Assembly (NCBI RefSeq): GCF_004331645.1
Contig: NZ_SJSK01000001.1
Coordinates: forward strand, 1,364,001-1,428,000
Source: Pedobacter frigiditerrae
Lineage (GTDB): Bacteria; Bacteroidota; Bacteroidia; Sphingobacteriales; Sphingobacteriaceae
Direction of reading: 5' to 3'
Length of the DNA stretch: 64,000 nucleotides
Shown here: positions 37,020 to 46,683 of the stretch, piece by piece
Layout of the letters: every line of letters starts with the position of its first letter
Numbering within the stretch: position 1 is the first letter of the stretch
Program-made: the position numbers and the translations under genes
Notes under the pieces: model-generated
The model's database searches: none
Seen by the model: only the letters and a program-made list of their open reading frames with translations
What the model was told of the DNA's origin: nothing

Positions 37020-37230
37020 TTTTATCTGCGTAATTCCTACAATCTGCAGGAAAAGATACCGTTAAGTTCCACCAGCTGATTTAGCAGATGGGGGCAGCTG
37101 TTTTTTTCTTTTATCTGCGTAATTCCCTTAATCTGCGGGAAAAGATACCGCTAAGTTCCACCCGCTGATTTGACAGATGATGCATATTCTATCCTATATT
37201 TCTAATCTGCGTAATTCCCATAATCTAGGA
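37020..37230. repeat. Tandem 89-bp repeat in the lyase-kinase gap
   Basis: Two copies and a partial third of a unit beginning TTTATCTGCGTAATTCC, with ATCTGC(A/G)GGAAAAG, TAAGTTCCACC and GCTGATTT, start at 37021, 37110 and about 37200 (period 89-90 bp). The unit is internally semi-palindromic. The rest of the 400-bp gap shows nothing else recognisable. Confidence 0.75.
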
Positions 37231-37393
37231 GGGAGATGAAGTGGTTAGAGCTCCAAGAAAAAAATAATTTCCTCAAAAGGAAACCCAATCATAATTATAA
37301 GTTTTTCTATATATTTAATCATAATTAACTCTAAAGAAATATATAAGACAATCATCCCCCTTATATCTTAATTAGTTTTTGCAACAAGCAACT

Positions 37394-40300
37394 ATGATAG
37401 ATAAACTAAAGGCATCTAAAAAACTGTACCTGCTCATTATCGTTATGACCACGGCAATTGTTGGCATAGGCTTATATGGGATTCTCGAGCTAAAGAAAAT
37501 GCATAAGCGAACGCAAACGCTTTATGCGGATAGGGTATTTCCACTCCAGCAACTAACCCATACACAGTACAATTATACGGTTGGTATTTTAATGACCGCA
37601 CAGCGGGTTAAAACAAAAGACATTTCTTATGCCGAAGGACTTGAATTGATTAACAAAGCAGAAAAATCTATTGCTGCAGATTGGTCTAGTTACATGACTA
37701 CATTCCTCACCCCTCAAGAAAATAAGTTGGCAGTACAATCTTCTGCCTTAATTAAACAGTTAACAAAAACTATTCAGAAACTAAAAGAGGTATTAAAAAA
37801 TGATGACCTACTTGATGATAGTACCTTTATAGATAATGAACTTTATCCTCAAATAAATGCAGTTAGCACTAAATTGAATAGACTAATTACTTTGCAAGTA
37901 AGGGTGGGTAGTGAAGTTTATACAAGTAGCAATAATGCTTATGATACTGCACTGTTAGAATCCATTTTTTTAATCTTCCTCTCCCTAGTGCTTGCCTTTG
38001 CCTTTTCTTATTATTTAATTAACAATGTTCGAGAATTAATAAAGAACCTTAAACAAAACAAAGAAAAGTACCAATCCTTATTGAGCCACGCCGGCGATCC
38101 CGTATTTCTTTTAAATAAAAGAGGTTATTTTATTGAAGTAAATAATAGCATGTGCCAATTGCTTGGTTATACGGAGAAAGAGTTGTTAAGTATGCATTTA
38201 TCTCAACTCTTTTCGGCAGAAGATTTAGAAAAACAACCCTTACAACTCGATCTGCTAGAACAGAAAAGAACACTCTTGTTAGAGAAAAGATGGTTAAGAA
38301 AAGATGGTACAAGGGTAGCAGTTGAGATCAATACACGTGTTTTTGAAGGTATAGGTTATTTGGCTATCGCCAGAGATATTACAGCCCGTATTCAAACAGA
38401 AGAAGCTTTAAGGGAAAGTGAACGAAAGTACCGTAATATTTTCGAAAACGTTCAAGATGTATTTTATCAAACAAGTCTTGAAGGTATTCTTTTAGAGGTA
38501 AGTCCTTCCATTACCAAACACTTAGGTTATGCTCCAGAAGAAGTGATAGGGGAGCCAACTGCTAGTCTCTATTATAACCTTGAAGACAGAACAAATGCAC
38601 TGGAAATGATTAGGACTGATGGAGAATTTGATGATTATGAGGTAACTTTTAAATCAAAATCTGGCGAGGATGTTTTTGTTTCTATGAATGCTCGTCTCAT
38701 TTGCGATGCTGATGGAAAACCTAGCCACCTTGATGGCTCATTCCGCAACATTACCGAACGTAAGCGCATAGAGAACGAATTAGCAAAACATAAAGAACAG
38801 TTGGCCATATTCATTGAACATAGTCCTGCATCATTAGCTATGTTTGATACAGAGATGAGGTACATTGCCACCAGTAACAGGTGGAAGCATGAAAACAATG
38901 CATCTGAATATGACTTGGTGGGGAAAAGTCATTATGAGATTTTTCCAGATGTCCCTCAGCATTGGAGAGATGGCCATCAACGTTGTTTGCAAGGGGCAGT
39001 AGAAAAAAAGGAAGAAGATTCATTTGTTCACCCAGATGGTAAAATAGATTGGATAAGGTGGGAAACAAGGCCATGGTATAAAGCGTCTGGTAAAATTGGT
39101 GGTATCATCATGCTAACCGAGGTAATAACCGAACGTAAAAATGCAACCGAACTTTTTAAACAACAGTTTGAGAATTCGCCCGACATCATTTTGATCATTA
39201 ATAGGGATTTCAAAATCGAATCGATCAATAGAGGATTCCCAGGTGGTAGAACCGTGGCAGAATTAATTGGATTAGATAGCATTTCAATTTTGCCTGAAGA
39301 AAGTAGAGAGATAGCCAGAGCCTCTGTTAAAGCTTGTTTAGAAACTGGTTTGCCTCAAGAATCAGAAAGTGCAATGAGTAATGGCAGTTTAGTTCGCTCA
39401 AGGTTTGTACCTATTGTTTTTCATGGTGAAATTTCACGGGTCATGGTTATTGCAACCGATATTACTGAACGTAGACAGGCAAAAGAGAAGCTTAAAAAGA
39501 GCGAAGAAAGACATAGGGCCCTAATCGAAAACATTAGCGATACCATTATTTTAATAAATGATAAAGTTGAGGTTATTTATCAAAGCCCTTCTTTTGGTAG
39601 AAGTGCAGGATTTACAAAAGAGGAATTAAAAGGTAAAACAATTTTAGATTTCATGTACCCAGCAGACGTGCAAAAATCTAAAGAGGATTTGCAAAAAGCA
39701 AAAGATTCGCCAGGCATTCCACAACATATACAATACCGAATTATTCATAAACTAGGACATTACATTTGGATTGAGGGTACCATGACTAACTTACTTCATA
39801 ATGATAGCGTAAACGCTTACATCGTGATTTATAGAGATATTACCGAAAGAAAAATTGCCGAGCAAGAACGGACAAGTATGACTGCTGATATCATACAGCG
39901 AAACAAGGATTTGGAACAGTTTGCTTATATCATTTCGCATAATTTAAGGGCTCCCGTTGCAAATGTAATTGGTATTACCGACCTGTTACATTTACCTGGT
40001 TTAAGTGAGATAGAAAAAGAAGAAATGATGGAAGCACTTTCCTTGAATGTAACAAAGCTGGATAATGTAATCAAAGACCTTAATCATATTCTACAGGTTA
40101 AACGTGAGGTAAGTGAGAAAAAGGGCGTAGTTCAATTATCTAAATTGTTAAAAGATGTAGAGGCTAGTATCCTTAACATGATTACGCAAGAAAACGTCAG
40201 TATTACGAGCGATTTTTCTGCCATTGATCACCTCACTACACTGAAAAGCTACCTCTACAGTGTCTTTTTTAATTTGATAGCAAATAGCATTAAGTATAAA

Positions 40301-40600
40301 AGAGATGGCGTTAACCCACAAATAGAGGTAACTAGTGAACTGTCTGGTAATATGGTTACCCTAATATTTAGAGACAATGGACTTGGTATAGACCTTCAGA
40401 AATATGAAGATGAAATATTTGGTTTATACAAACGGTTTCACTTACATACCGAAGGAAAAGGAATTGGTTTGTTCATGGTAAAAACGCAGGTAGAAACACT
40501 AGGGGGTAAAATCTCCATCAAAAGCGAACCAAATAAAGGCTCAGAATTTATCATAGAATTTGAAACTGAAGAGAGCCAATTCCAACAATTAACCAATTAA
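37394..40600 (+). CDS. Multi-PAS sensor histidine kinase
   Basis: A membrane sensor kinase of 1068 residues. I start it at ATG 37394 (MIDKLKASKK); a TTG 15 bases upstream is less likely. Two transmembrane helices (about 7-28 and 187-208) bracket a helical periplasmic sensor of the 4HB-MCP type. Five PAS domains follow (about 220-340, 345-460, 465-585, 588-705, 708-830), several ending in DITER/NITER. The histidine-kinase part has His849 in ISHNLRAP, an N-box (FFNLIANSIKYKRDG), and G-boxes DNGLGID and GKGIGLFMVKTQVETLGG. There is no receiver domain and no neighbouring response regulator, so its partner is elsewhere. The last codons lie in an 8-bp repeat array. Confidence 0.93.
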   Translation: MIDKLKASKKLYLLIIVMTTAIVGIGLYGILELKKMHKRTQTLYADRVFPLQQLTHTQYNYTVGILMTAQRVKTKDISYAEGLELINKAEKSIAADWSSYMTTFLTPQENKLAVQSSALIKQLTKTIQKLKEVLKNDDLLDDSTFIDNELYPQINAVSTKLNRLITLQVRVGSEVYTSSNNAYDTALLESIFLIFLSLVLAFAFSYYLINNVRELIKNLKQNKEKYQSLLSHAGDPVFLLNKRGYFIEVNNSMCQLLGYTEKELLSMHLSQLFSAEDLEKQPLQLDLLEQKRTLLLEKRWLRKDGTRVAVEINTRVFEGIGYLAIARDITARIQTEEALRESERKYRNIFENVQDVFYQTSLEGILLEVSPSITKHLGYAPEEVIGEPTASLYYNLEDRTNALEMIRTDGEFDDYEVTFKSKSGEDVFVSMNARLICDADGKPSHLDGSFRNITERKRIENELAKHKEQLAIFIEHSPASLAMFDTEMRYIATSNRWKHENNASEYDLVGKSHYEIFPDVPQHWRDGHQRCLQGAVEKKEEDSFVHPDGKIDWIRWETRPWYKASGKIGGIIMLTEVITERKNATELFKQQFENSPDIILIINRDFKIESINRGFPGGRTVAELIGLDSISILPEESREIARASVKACLETGLPQESESAMSNGSLVRSRFVPIVFHGEISRVMVIATDITERRQAKEKLKKSEERHRALIENISDTIILINDKVEVIYQSPSFGRSAGFTKEELKGKTILDFMYPADVQKSKEDLQKAKDSPGIPQHIQYRIIHKLGHYIWIEGTMTNLLHNDSVNAYIVIYRDITERKIAEQERTSMTADIIQRNKDLEQFAYIISHNLRAPVANVIGITDLLHLPGLSEIEKEEMMEALSLNVTKLDNVIKDLNHILQVKREVSEKKGVVQLSKLLKDVEASILNMITQENVSITSDFSAIDHLTTLKSYLYSVFFNLIANSIKYKRDGVNPQIEVTSELSGNMVTLIFRDNGLGIDLQKYEDEIFGLYKRFHLHTEGKGIGLFMVKTQVETLGGKISIKSEPNKGSEFIIEFETEESQFQQLTN

Positions 40601-40666
40601 CCAGTTAACCAATTCCACAATTAACCAGTTAACCACTTCCGACAGTTAACCAATTCCACAACTAAA
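40577..40666. repeat. 8-bp period array spanning the kinase stop codon
   Basis: About eleven units of the type CAATTAAC, CAGTTAAC, CAATTCCA (a few 9 bp long). The array starts inside the last codons of the kinase gene, passes through its stop and continues 66 bp downstream. Confidence 0.7.
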
Positions 40667-40765
40667 CTCCTTGTCAATTGTTTGAATTTCGCAATTATCT
40701 GTTTGAACGGCGCTAACAAGGCAGGCTAAAATACCATCAACTTTGTGTTATAAAAAATGATAATG

Positions 40766-41611
40766 ATGAACACAAGAAAAACATGGTTTATTACTGGAGC
40801 CTCTAAAGGATTAGGGCTTACCTTGGCTAAGAAATTATTAGCGCAAGGTTATAATGTAGCAGCAACATCGCGCACCATTGATGCTTTGAAAAAAGCGGTG
40901 GGTGCAGAAACTGCAAACTTTTTACCATTAGCAATGAACATTGTTGATGAAGTAGAGGTAGATAAGGCAATCAAACAAACCGTAACACATTTTGGTAGCA
41001 TTGATGTAATTGTAAATAATGCAGGTTATGGACAAATGGGCGGTTTGGAAGAGTTAACCGATGCCGAAGCTAGAACTAATTTCGATGTAAATGTATTTGG
41101 TTCCCTAAACGTAATTCGCAAAGCATTACCTTATTTAAGAACCCAACAAAACGGACACATCTTTAATATTTCATCTATTGGTGGTTTCACTGGCGGATTT
41201 CCTGCTTTTGGCGTTTATTGCGCAAGTAAATTTGCTGTGCATGGCTTAACAGAATCTTTATACCACGAAGTAAAACCGTTTGGGATTAACGTGAGCTTGG
41301 TAATGCCTGGTTATTTCCGTACTAACTTTTTAGAAGGCGATTCCATTGCGAAACCACAAAATGAAATTGCAGCTTATCAAAATGTGAGAGACGTACAAAA
41401 TGCACACGTAAATGAGATCAATAACAACCAGCAAGGTGATCCAGAAAAAGCTGCTGATGTAATGATTGAAGTTGCAAATCAAGCTGATCCTGCCTTGCAT
41501 TTGTTTTTAGGGGCTGATGCTTATCAAGCTGCACTAAACAAAATAGAATTGGTGCAAAAAGACATGGAAATCTTTAGAACATTAGGTACTACTACCGGAT
41601 TTGATAACTAA
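40766..41611 (+). CDS. Short-chain dehydrogenase/reductase
   Basis: A 281-residue classical SDR (from ATG 40766; 40757 and 40763 are also possible). The cofactor motif is TGASKGLG, followed by the structural NAG motif (NNAGYGQMGG), catalytic Ser in NISSIGG and the YxxxK motif YCASK. Substrate unknown. It is followed 97 bp later by an AraC-type regulator, and the same SDR-AraC order repeats at 42713-44496. Related SDR proteins of this length often act on small ketones or aldehydes. Confidence 0.92.
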   Translation: MNTRKTWFITGASKGLGLTLAKKLLAQGYNVAATSRTIDALKKAVGAETANFLPLAMNIVDEVEVDKAIKQTVTHFGSIDVIVNNAGYGQMGGLEELTDAEARTNFDVNVFGSLNVIRKALPYLRTQQNGHIFNISSIGGFTGGFPAFGVYCASKFAVHGLTESLYHEVKPFGINVSLVMPGYFRTNFLEGDSIAKPQNEIAAYQNVRDVQNAHVNEINNNQQGDPEKAADVMIEVANQADPALHLFLGADAYQAALNKIELVQKDMEIFRTLGTTTGFDN

Positions 41612-41708
41612 CTTTTGCTAGGACTAAATCTGTTTGAAAACTCAATTCGTTACAAAGGATTGAGTTTTTGCTGTAACAGATATCCTTTAAATGTTTTAAA
41701 TTTACAAT

Positions 41709-42608
41709 ATGGAGCCATTAGAAACCCTCGAAGATTTTTATGAAAGGAAATTCGATTTAAAATTCGAAGGCATTAATGCCGACTTAGGGCATTTCAATGT
41801 TTTTAGATTAGAAGATTGCAATGCACCTGGTCGGCCACCTGTACAATATAGTCGCCGAGATTTTTATAAAGTTGCCTTAATGAGAGGTAGACACCTTTAC
41901 CATTATGGCGACAAAACTTTAGAAGTTAATGGCAGTACCTTGATGTTTTTTAATCCAGAAGTGCCTTATACTTTCGAGCCTTTAACCGAAGATGCGACAG
42001 GTTATTTCTGTATTTTTAAGGATGCTTTTTTTACAGAATATATTCGGGGAAGCTTAAAAAACCTTCCAATGTATTCGCCCAATGGCAAACCAGCGTATTT
42101 ATTAAATGAACAACAAGATGAAGCGTTTGCTTTAATCTTCCTTAAAATGATTGATGAACTGCAATCTGATTATGCTTTTAAGTTTGATTTGATTCGCAAT
42201 TACATCATGGAGGTAATTCATGGTGCCATGAAATTGCAGCCTTCAGAAACTTTATATAAACACCCTGATGCCAACTCCCGTATCACGGCAGTTTTTACCG
42301 AACTTTTAGAAAGGCAATTTCCAATTGAATCTCGTTCACAACAGTTTAACATGCGTTCGGCAAAAGACTTTGCAGACAAGTTAAACGTACACCCCAATCA
42401 TTTAAACAGGGCAATTAAAACAGCTACTGGCAAAACCACTACTACTCATATTAGCGAAAGATTGATTACTGAAGCCATAGCCTTGTTAAAACATACCAAC
42501 TGGAACATCTCAGAAATTAGTTATACACTTGGTTTTGAAGAACCTGCACACTTTAATAATTTCTTTAAAAAACAAACTAGTCAAACACCCAAGGCTTACA
42601 GGATATAA
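41709..42608 (+). CDS. AraC-family transcriptional regulator, module 1
   Basis: A 299-residue regulator with an N-terminal cupin-like sensing part (about 1-160, LMFFNPEVPYTFEP) and a C-terminal pair of helix-turn-helix motifs: DFADKLNVHPNHLNRAIK and ISEISYTLGFEEPAHFNNFFKK. The latter has the strongly conserved AraC second-HTH pattern. It sits between two SDR genes and probably controls one or both. A ligand cannot be predicted. Confidence 0.93.
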   Translation: MEPLETLEDFYERKFDLKFEGINADLGHFNVFRLEDCNAPGRPPVQYSRRDFYKVALMRGRHLYHYGDKTLEVNGSTLMFFNPEVPYTFEPLTEDATGYFCIFKDAFFTEYIRGSLKNLPMYSPNGKPAYLLNEQQDEAFALIFLKMIDELQSDYAFKFDLIRNYIMEVIHGAMKLQPSETLYKHPDANSRITAVFTELLERQFPIESRSQQFNMRSAKDFADKLNVHPNHLNRAIKTATGKTTTTHISERLITEAIALLKHTNWNISEISYTLGFEEPAHFNNFFKKQTSQTPKAYRI

Positions 42609-42712
42609 TTTTAAGTGCACAGTTGAAATGTGTCAATGATCCAAGGTTTTGTTCAAACACCAGCGGATCTTATGAGCCTACCTTTACATGGTAAATAAAA
42701 ACAATTATTATC

Positions 42713-43531
42713 ATGTCAAAAACAATCATAATTACTGGAGCTTCACGCGGTTTCGGTAAAATCTGGGCAAAAGCCCTTTTAAAACGCGGCGACAAAGTTG
42801 CTGCCACTGCAAGAAATATAGCGCATTTAAACGACCTTGTTGAAGAGTTTGGAGATGCTGTTTTTCCTATTCAACTAGATGTTAATGATAGGGCTGCTTG
42901 TTTTGCTGCGGTAAACCAAGCGAAGGAACATTTTGGTCATATAGATGGATTAATTAATAATGCTGGTTTTGGTCTGTTTGGTGCTATAGAAGAAACAACA
43001 GAGGATCAAGCAAGGGCACAAATGGAAACCAATTTCTTTGGCGTACTTTGGGTTACGCAAGCCATTCTTCCAATATTTAGGGAACAACAAAGTGGACACA
43101 TTATACAAGTTTCAAGTTTCTTGGGTTTGGTAACTTTACCTGTTTTAGGACTTTATAATGCTTCAAAATATGCAGTAAACGGATTAACGGAAACTTTAGC
43201 TGCTGAAGTTGCAGGGTTTGGTATCAAAGTAAGTTTAATAGAACCTAATGGCTTTTCTACAGACTGGTCTGGTGCTTCAGCTTTTCAAACCGAGCCTAAT
43301 GAAGTTTATGCACCAATTAAAAAAGCTTTTGCAGAAGGTGCCACACCCGATACTTGGGGTAATCCTGAAGCAACAACACCTGCAGTATTGGCTTTAATTG
43401 ATAGCGAAAACCCTCCATTACATTTTTTATTGGGTAAAATAGCTTACCCAGGTGTTAAACAGGTTTATGCAGATCGCCTAGCACAGTTTGAAGAGTGGAA
43501 AGAAGTGTCGGCAAATGCTCACGGTCACTAA
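42713..43531 (+). CDS. Short-chain dehydrogenase/reductase
   Basis: A 272-residue SDR. Cofactor motif TGASRGFG at the start, NNAGFGLFGA, catalytic Ser in VSSFLG and YNASK as the YxxxK motif. It is clearly related to the SDR at 40766 but much diverged (different C-terminus ending NAHGH). Probably paired with the regulator that follows at 43606. Both likely act on different small carbonyl compounds. Confidence 0.92.
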   Translation: MSKTIIITGASRGFGKIWAKALLKRGDKVAATARNIAHLNDLVEEFGDAVFPIQLDVNDRAACFAAVNQAKEHFGHIDGLINNAGFGLFGAIEETTEDQARAQMETNFFGVLWVTQAILPIFREQQSGHIIQVSSFLGLVTLPVLGLYNASKYAVNGLTETLAAEVAGFGIKVSLIEPNGFSTDWSGASAFQTEPNEVYAPIKKAFAEGATPDTWGNPEATTPAVLALIDSENPPLHFLLGKIAYPGVKQVYADRLAQFEEWKEVSANAHGH

Positions 43532-43605
43532 AAAATCATTTAAATAGCTTAAATCACAGTCTATACAGTCAATTGTGTAGATTGTGATGATTTCAAAAAA
43601 GGGCG

Positions 43606-44496
43606 ATGAAACATTATAAAAGCTTGGCAGAATTACATCAGGAAAACGGATTTCCTGCGCCAGAAAATCCTTTGTTCAGTATTTTCCAATGCAATCATGC
43701 CTGCTCCATGATAGAAAGGGAATTTACTAGCGATTTCTATATGATTGGGGTGAAAAAATTAATCTCAGGAGTAATTAAATACGGACGCACAAAATATGAT
43801 CACGAAAGTGGCTCGATGATGTTTGTAAAACCAAGGCAGATCATTGAAATGAAAGACCTTCATTTAGAAGAAGATGGTTTTTTAATTTTCGTTCATGAGG
43901 ATTTTTTAAACGGACATATCTTGCATGAGGAAATCAGAAAATATCATTATTTCGATTATGAAACCAATGAAGCTTTGCATCTTTCGCCTAATGAAGAGAA
44001 AACCATCTGGGAGTTATATCATAAGATTGAAAGCGAGTACAACAATAATCAGGATGAGTATAGCAGGGAGATCATGCTAGCAAATTTAGATACCATGCTT
44101 AAATATGCGCAGCGTTTTTATAAAAGACAATTCATTAATAGATTTGAGCTTTCTAGCAAAACAATAACAAAGTTCATCAAAGAATTAGATCATTACATGG
44201 CTAGTGGCTTGTTAGATAGTAAAGGTTTACCATCCGTGCATTACATGGCCGATAAATTGAATATCTCTCCAGGTTATTTATCTGATACGTTAAAACAAGA
44301 AAGCGGTAAAACCGCTTTAGAACATATTCATATCTATTTAATAGCAGAAGCAAAAAACCGATTGATTGGAGAAACGCAATCAGTGTCCGAAATTGCTTAT
44401 GCCTTAGGCTTCGAGAACTTATCTTATTTCTCCAGATTATTTAAAAGAGAAGTTGGCGTAAGTCCCATTGGCTTTAAAAAACAAATGTTAAATTAA
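43606..44496 (+). CDS. AraC-family transcriptional regulator, module 2
   Basis: A 296-residue regulator with an N-terminal sensing domain (SMMFVKPRQIIEMKDL) and a C-terminal double HTH: YMADKLNISPGYLSDTLKQ and VSEIAYALGFENLSYFSRLFKR. It is the second AraC protein in the SDR-AraC-SDR-AraC row and is not simply a recent copy of the first. It ends before a 400-bp gap that holds an 11-bp period array. Confidence 0.93.
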   Translation: MKHYKSLAELHQENGFPAPENPLFSIFQCNHACSMIEREFTSDFYMIGVKKLISGVIKYGRTKYDHESGSMMFVKPRQIIEMKDLHLEEDGFLIFVHEDFLNGHILHEEIRKYHYFDYETNEALHLSPNEEKTIWELYHKIESEYNNNQDEYSREIMLANLDTMLKYAQRFYKRQFINRFELSSKTITKFIKELDHYMASGLLDSKGLPSVHYMADKLNISPGYLSDTLKQESGKTALEHIHIYLIAEAKNRLIGETQSVSEIAYALGFENLSYFSRLFKREVGVSPIGFKKQMLN

Positions 44497-44897
44497 GGCA
44501 ACATTTATTGTAATAAGCAAAGGAGGCTAGCAAAATAACTTTATAGTTGCAGTCTCTTTTTTCTTTAATCTTTTAGCTTAAAAACGTATATTTACTTAAC
44601 AAGTCTAATAGGGGCAAATCTGCCAAAAATAACTTCAATCTTAATGCTTTACAGCGACCTTATCGCGACATTACGGCGACCTTACCGCGACTTGCGTTCT
44701 AGTCTGCTTCGTGACAAGTTCGAGAAGAGTTCGAGAAGAATTCGTGAAAGGTTCGGCTACGCATCTAGTTTTGTTGCAAATTGTAGGCCCAAGTTTCCAC
44801 ATCGTTGGCGAAGAAATGTCGAACCTGATACGAACCCGATACGATGCTGGTGATAAACTGATACGAAGGAGAGCCGAATGATGAGTGAAGAAAGAGC
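44497..44897. repeat. 11-bp period arrays next to the caspase-like gene
   Basis: Three blocks, all with a period of 11 bp. 44654-44697: GCGACCTTATC, GCGACATTACG, GCGACCTTACC, GCGACTTGCGT. 44707-44761: CTTCGTGACAA, GTTCGAGAAGA twice, ATTCGTGAAAG, GTTCGGCTACG. 44810-44897: GAAGAAATGTC, GAACCTGATAC, GAACCCGATAC, GATGCTGGTGA, TAAACTGATAC, GAAGGAGAGCC, GAATGATGAGT, GAAGAAAGAGC. The last unit ends at the base before the stop codon of the next gene. The segment is GC-rich for this genome. No gene is supported in the gap. Confidence 0.75.
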
Positions 44898-46274
44898 CTA
44901 TTTCACTGTTACATAACTCACGGCAGTTTGCGTACAAACTTTAGCTTCGCATTCTTGCATGCGAGACATGTTCAAAACCGTTTCCCTGGTTTCAGAAACA
45001 ATATTATCCCATGATTGTGATGAACCAAAAACACTCAGCGATTTATCTAGGGATTTTAAGAAATTAAATAAGAAAAACCCTCCATATTCCAGGTTGCACC
45101 TTGCAATTTCGCCAATAGATGCCGCTGAGGCCACTACGACGCCACTTTGTCTTAGAAACAAGTTTTCGCAATTAGATTTACTCCATTGAATATTTGAGCG
45201 CATGGTACTGGCATTCGGCTTGCCAAACATTTTTGGTTCATCTAAAATTGTATTGCAGCAATCTGTTAAGATGAGTTTTAAATGTGCAGGCTGTGTTTTT
45301 AGTTTGCTGTAAACCTCTGTTACATTTACGGTATTAGTTGCTGCATCTTGTTTAGGGCTTAATCTCATATCCATTTGAGGGTAGGGGTTTTGCAGATCGT
45401 TCTCAAAATGATAGCCGTGTCCAGTATAACAAAAAACAATGATATCACTATTTTTAGAGGTGACATTGTTTACCGCATTCATCAAATTTGTTTTATTAAA
45501 CTCTACACCCTTCACCTCTGTGTATACAAAGTTTAAATTTAAGGCTACAGCAATATCCTTAAATGTTTTTTTAACACGGTCTATGTCTAACTGACAGGTA
45601 ACTCCAATTCTTGCATCTAGTGTATTCGCAACCATGATTAACTTTAGGCTAGCCCCTGTTGTAGTTTGAGTTGTGCCAGTAGTGTTAGGTTTATTAGGAG
45701 TGGTATTAGGTTTTGTTGGGGATGTATTTGGCTTGTTCGAAGTTAATATGGCCGTTGGCTTTTTAAAAAGATTGATGTAAAATGCTTCATCAGTTCTAAA
45801 GAAAGAATGCACATAAGATTCTGAGAGCTCACTGGTGTTTAATATTTTTACGCTAATAATGGTACCTTGGGTAACACTTCCATCGGCATCTGGCGAAGTA
45901 ACGCCCCAAGGTTTATAATCTTTTTGAGAAGGCAGTTTGCAAAACCAAATATAATCTGGGTTGTAGGCTTCTGTTTCTTCATCGCTACCTAATATAAACG
46001 ATGGATTTTTACCTACAAATCGTAGGGCATCATACAATACACCATTAATTTCTCGTTTACTTTCTTCTTCAACAAAATCCATGTTTACCACACGGTATTG
46101 CTTTTTGGTATTGTAATATTTAACCCTTATAAAACCTGTTTTATTATCATATCTCACCATAAAAGCGGTATATTCAGTAGCATCTTGAAATTTGTACTTA
46201 ATTTCATAAATAGTATTGGCAGATCCGATTAATACACAGAACAGAAGAGCTATAGATAAAATAAAGGCTTTCAT
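44898..46274 (-). CDS. Exported caspase-like (C14/metacaspase type) protein
   Basis: A 458-residue protein with a signal peptide (about 1-20, GSANT). An N-terminal domain of about 170 residues is followed by a Thr/Pro/Asn-rich linker (about 176-207). The C-terminal C14 domain begins LKLIMVANTLDARIG. The catalytic dyad is present: His286 in CYTGHGYHF and Cys340 in LTDCCNT. The domain ends with SGVVVASAASIGEIARC, typical of caspase-like substrate-pocket regions. It probably cleaves proteins in the periplasm or outside. No partner gene is evident; a long repeat block follows its 3' end and another precedes it. Confidence 0.88.
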   Translation of the reverse strand: MKAFILSIALLFCVLIGSANTIYEIKYKFQDATEYTAFMVRYDNKTGFIRVKYYNTKKQYRVVNMDFVEEESKREINGVLYDALRFVGKNPSFILGSDEETEAYNPDYIWFCKLPSQKDYKPWGVTSPDADGSVTQGTIISVKILNTSELSESYVHSFFRTDEAFYINLFKKPTAILTSNKPNTSPTKPNTTPNKPNTTGTTQTTTGASLKLIMVANTLDARIGVTCQLDIDRVKKTFKDIAVALNLNFVYTEVKGVEFNKTNLMNAVNNVTSKNSDIIVFCYTGHGYHFENDLQNPYPQMDMRLSPKQDAATNTVNVTEVYSKLKTQPAHLKLILTDCCNTILDEPKMFGKPNASTMRSNIQWSKSNCENLFLRQSGVVVASAASIGEIARCNLEYGGFFLFNFLKSLDKSLSVFGSSQSWDNIVSETRETVLNMSRMQECEAKVCTQTAVSYVTVK

Positions 46275-46683
46275 GATAGGAGCGATTTATGGGTTAGATA
46301 TCTGAACTAAAGTAGAGGTTTTTACCTACGCTAAAAATACCCAATTGTGGGTATAATTAGATTGTCAGTCTGAGCTTGTCGAAGACTCATGGAATCAACC
46401 ATTGATCTTTTGTTGGTGATAACACCAACCCGAGGTTGAATGGACTTTTGTCATTCAGGGCGAAGCGAAGAATCTAACTCTTGGAGTTCTACTTGTCAGA
46501 TTCCTCCGAAGTCGTTCCCGATAACTATCGGGAGACAAATTAATTTAAACTATCCTTCTTTCAATCAAAATTTTACGTAAGCCACTAGTGTTAATTGCTA
46601 TTAAAAATTATATTTGTTAAGCTGATTAACAATAACTTGTTTACCTGCTTATTCCTTCTGTTAACGCCCAATTCTTAACCCTT
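46275..46683. repeat. Repeat-rich divergent gap (caspase-like / metalloprotease)
   Basis: The 409-bp gap contains the hairpin GTTGGTGATAACACCAAC (46412-46429) and a GTCATTC-type palindromic element (46452-46536) that includes CCCGATAACTATCGGG (46517-46532), one base off the palindrome at 14651 and 17589. TATATTTG (46609-46616) is a good -7 box for the metalloprotease gene. Confidence 0.6.

Noticed and set aside
37020..37230. CRISPR array
   Set aside because: The tandem 89-bp units have no short identical repeats with unique spacers of regular size, and no cas gene is present.
40577..40666. CRISPR or tandem operator sites
   Set aside because: Units are contiguous 8-mers without spacers; it is a simple degenerate tandem array.
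44644..44937. Overlapping open frames on both strands in the 11-bp arrays
   Set aside because: The frames are produced by the stop-poor GC-rich repeats; their sequences are Arg/Ser-rich repeats without any domain.
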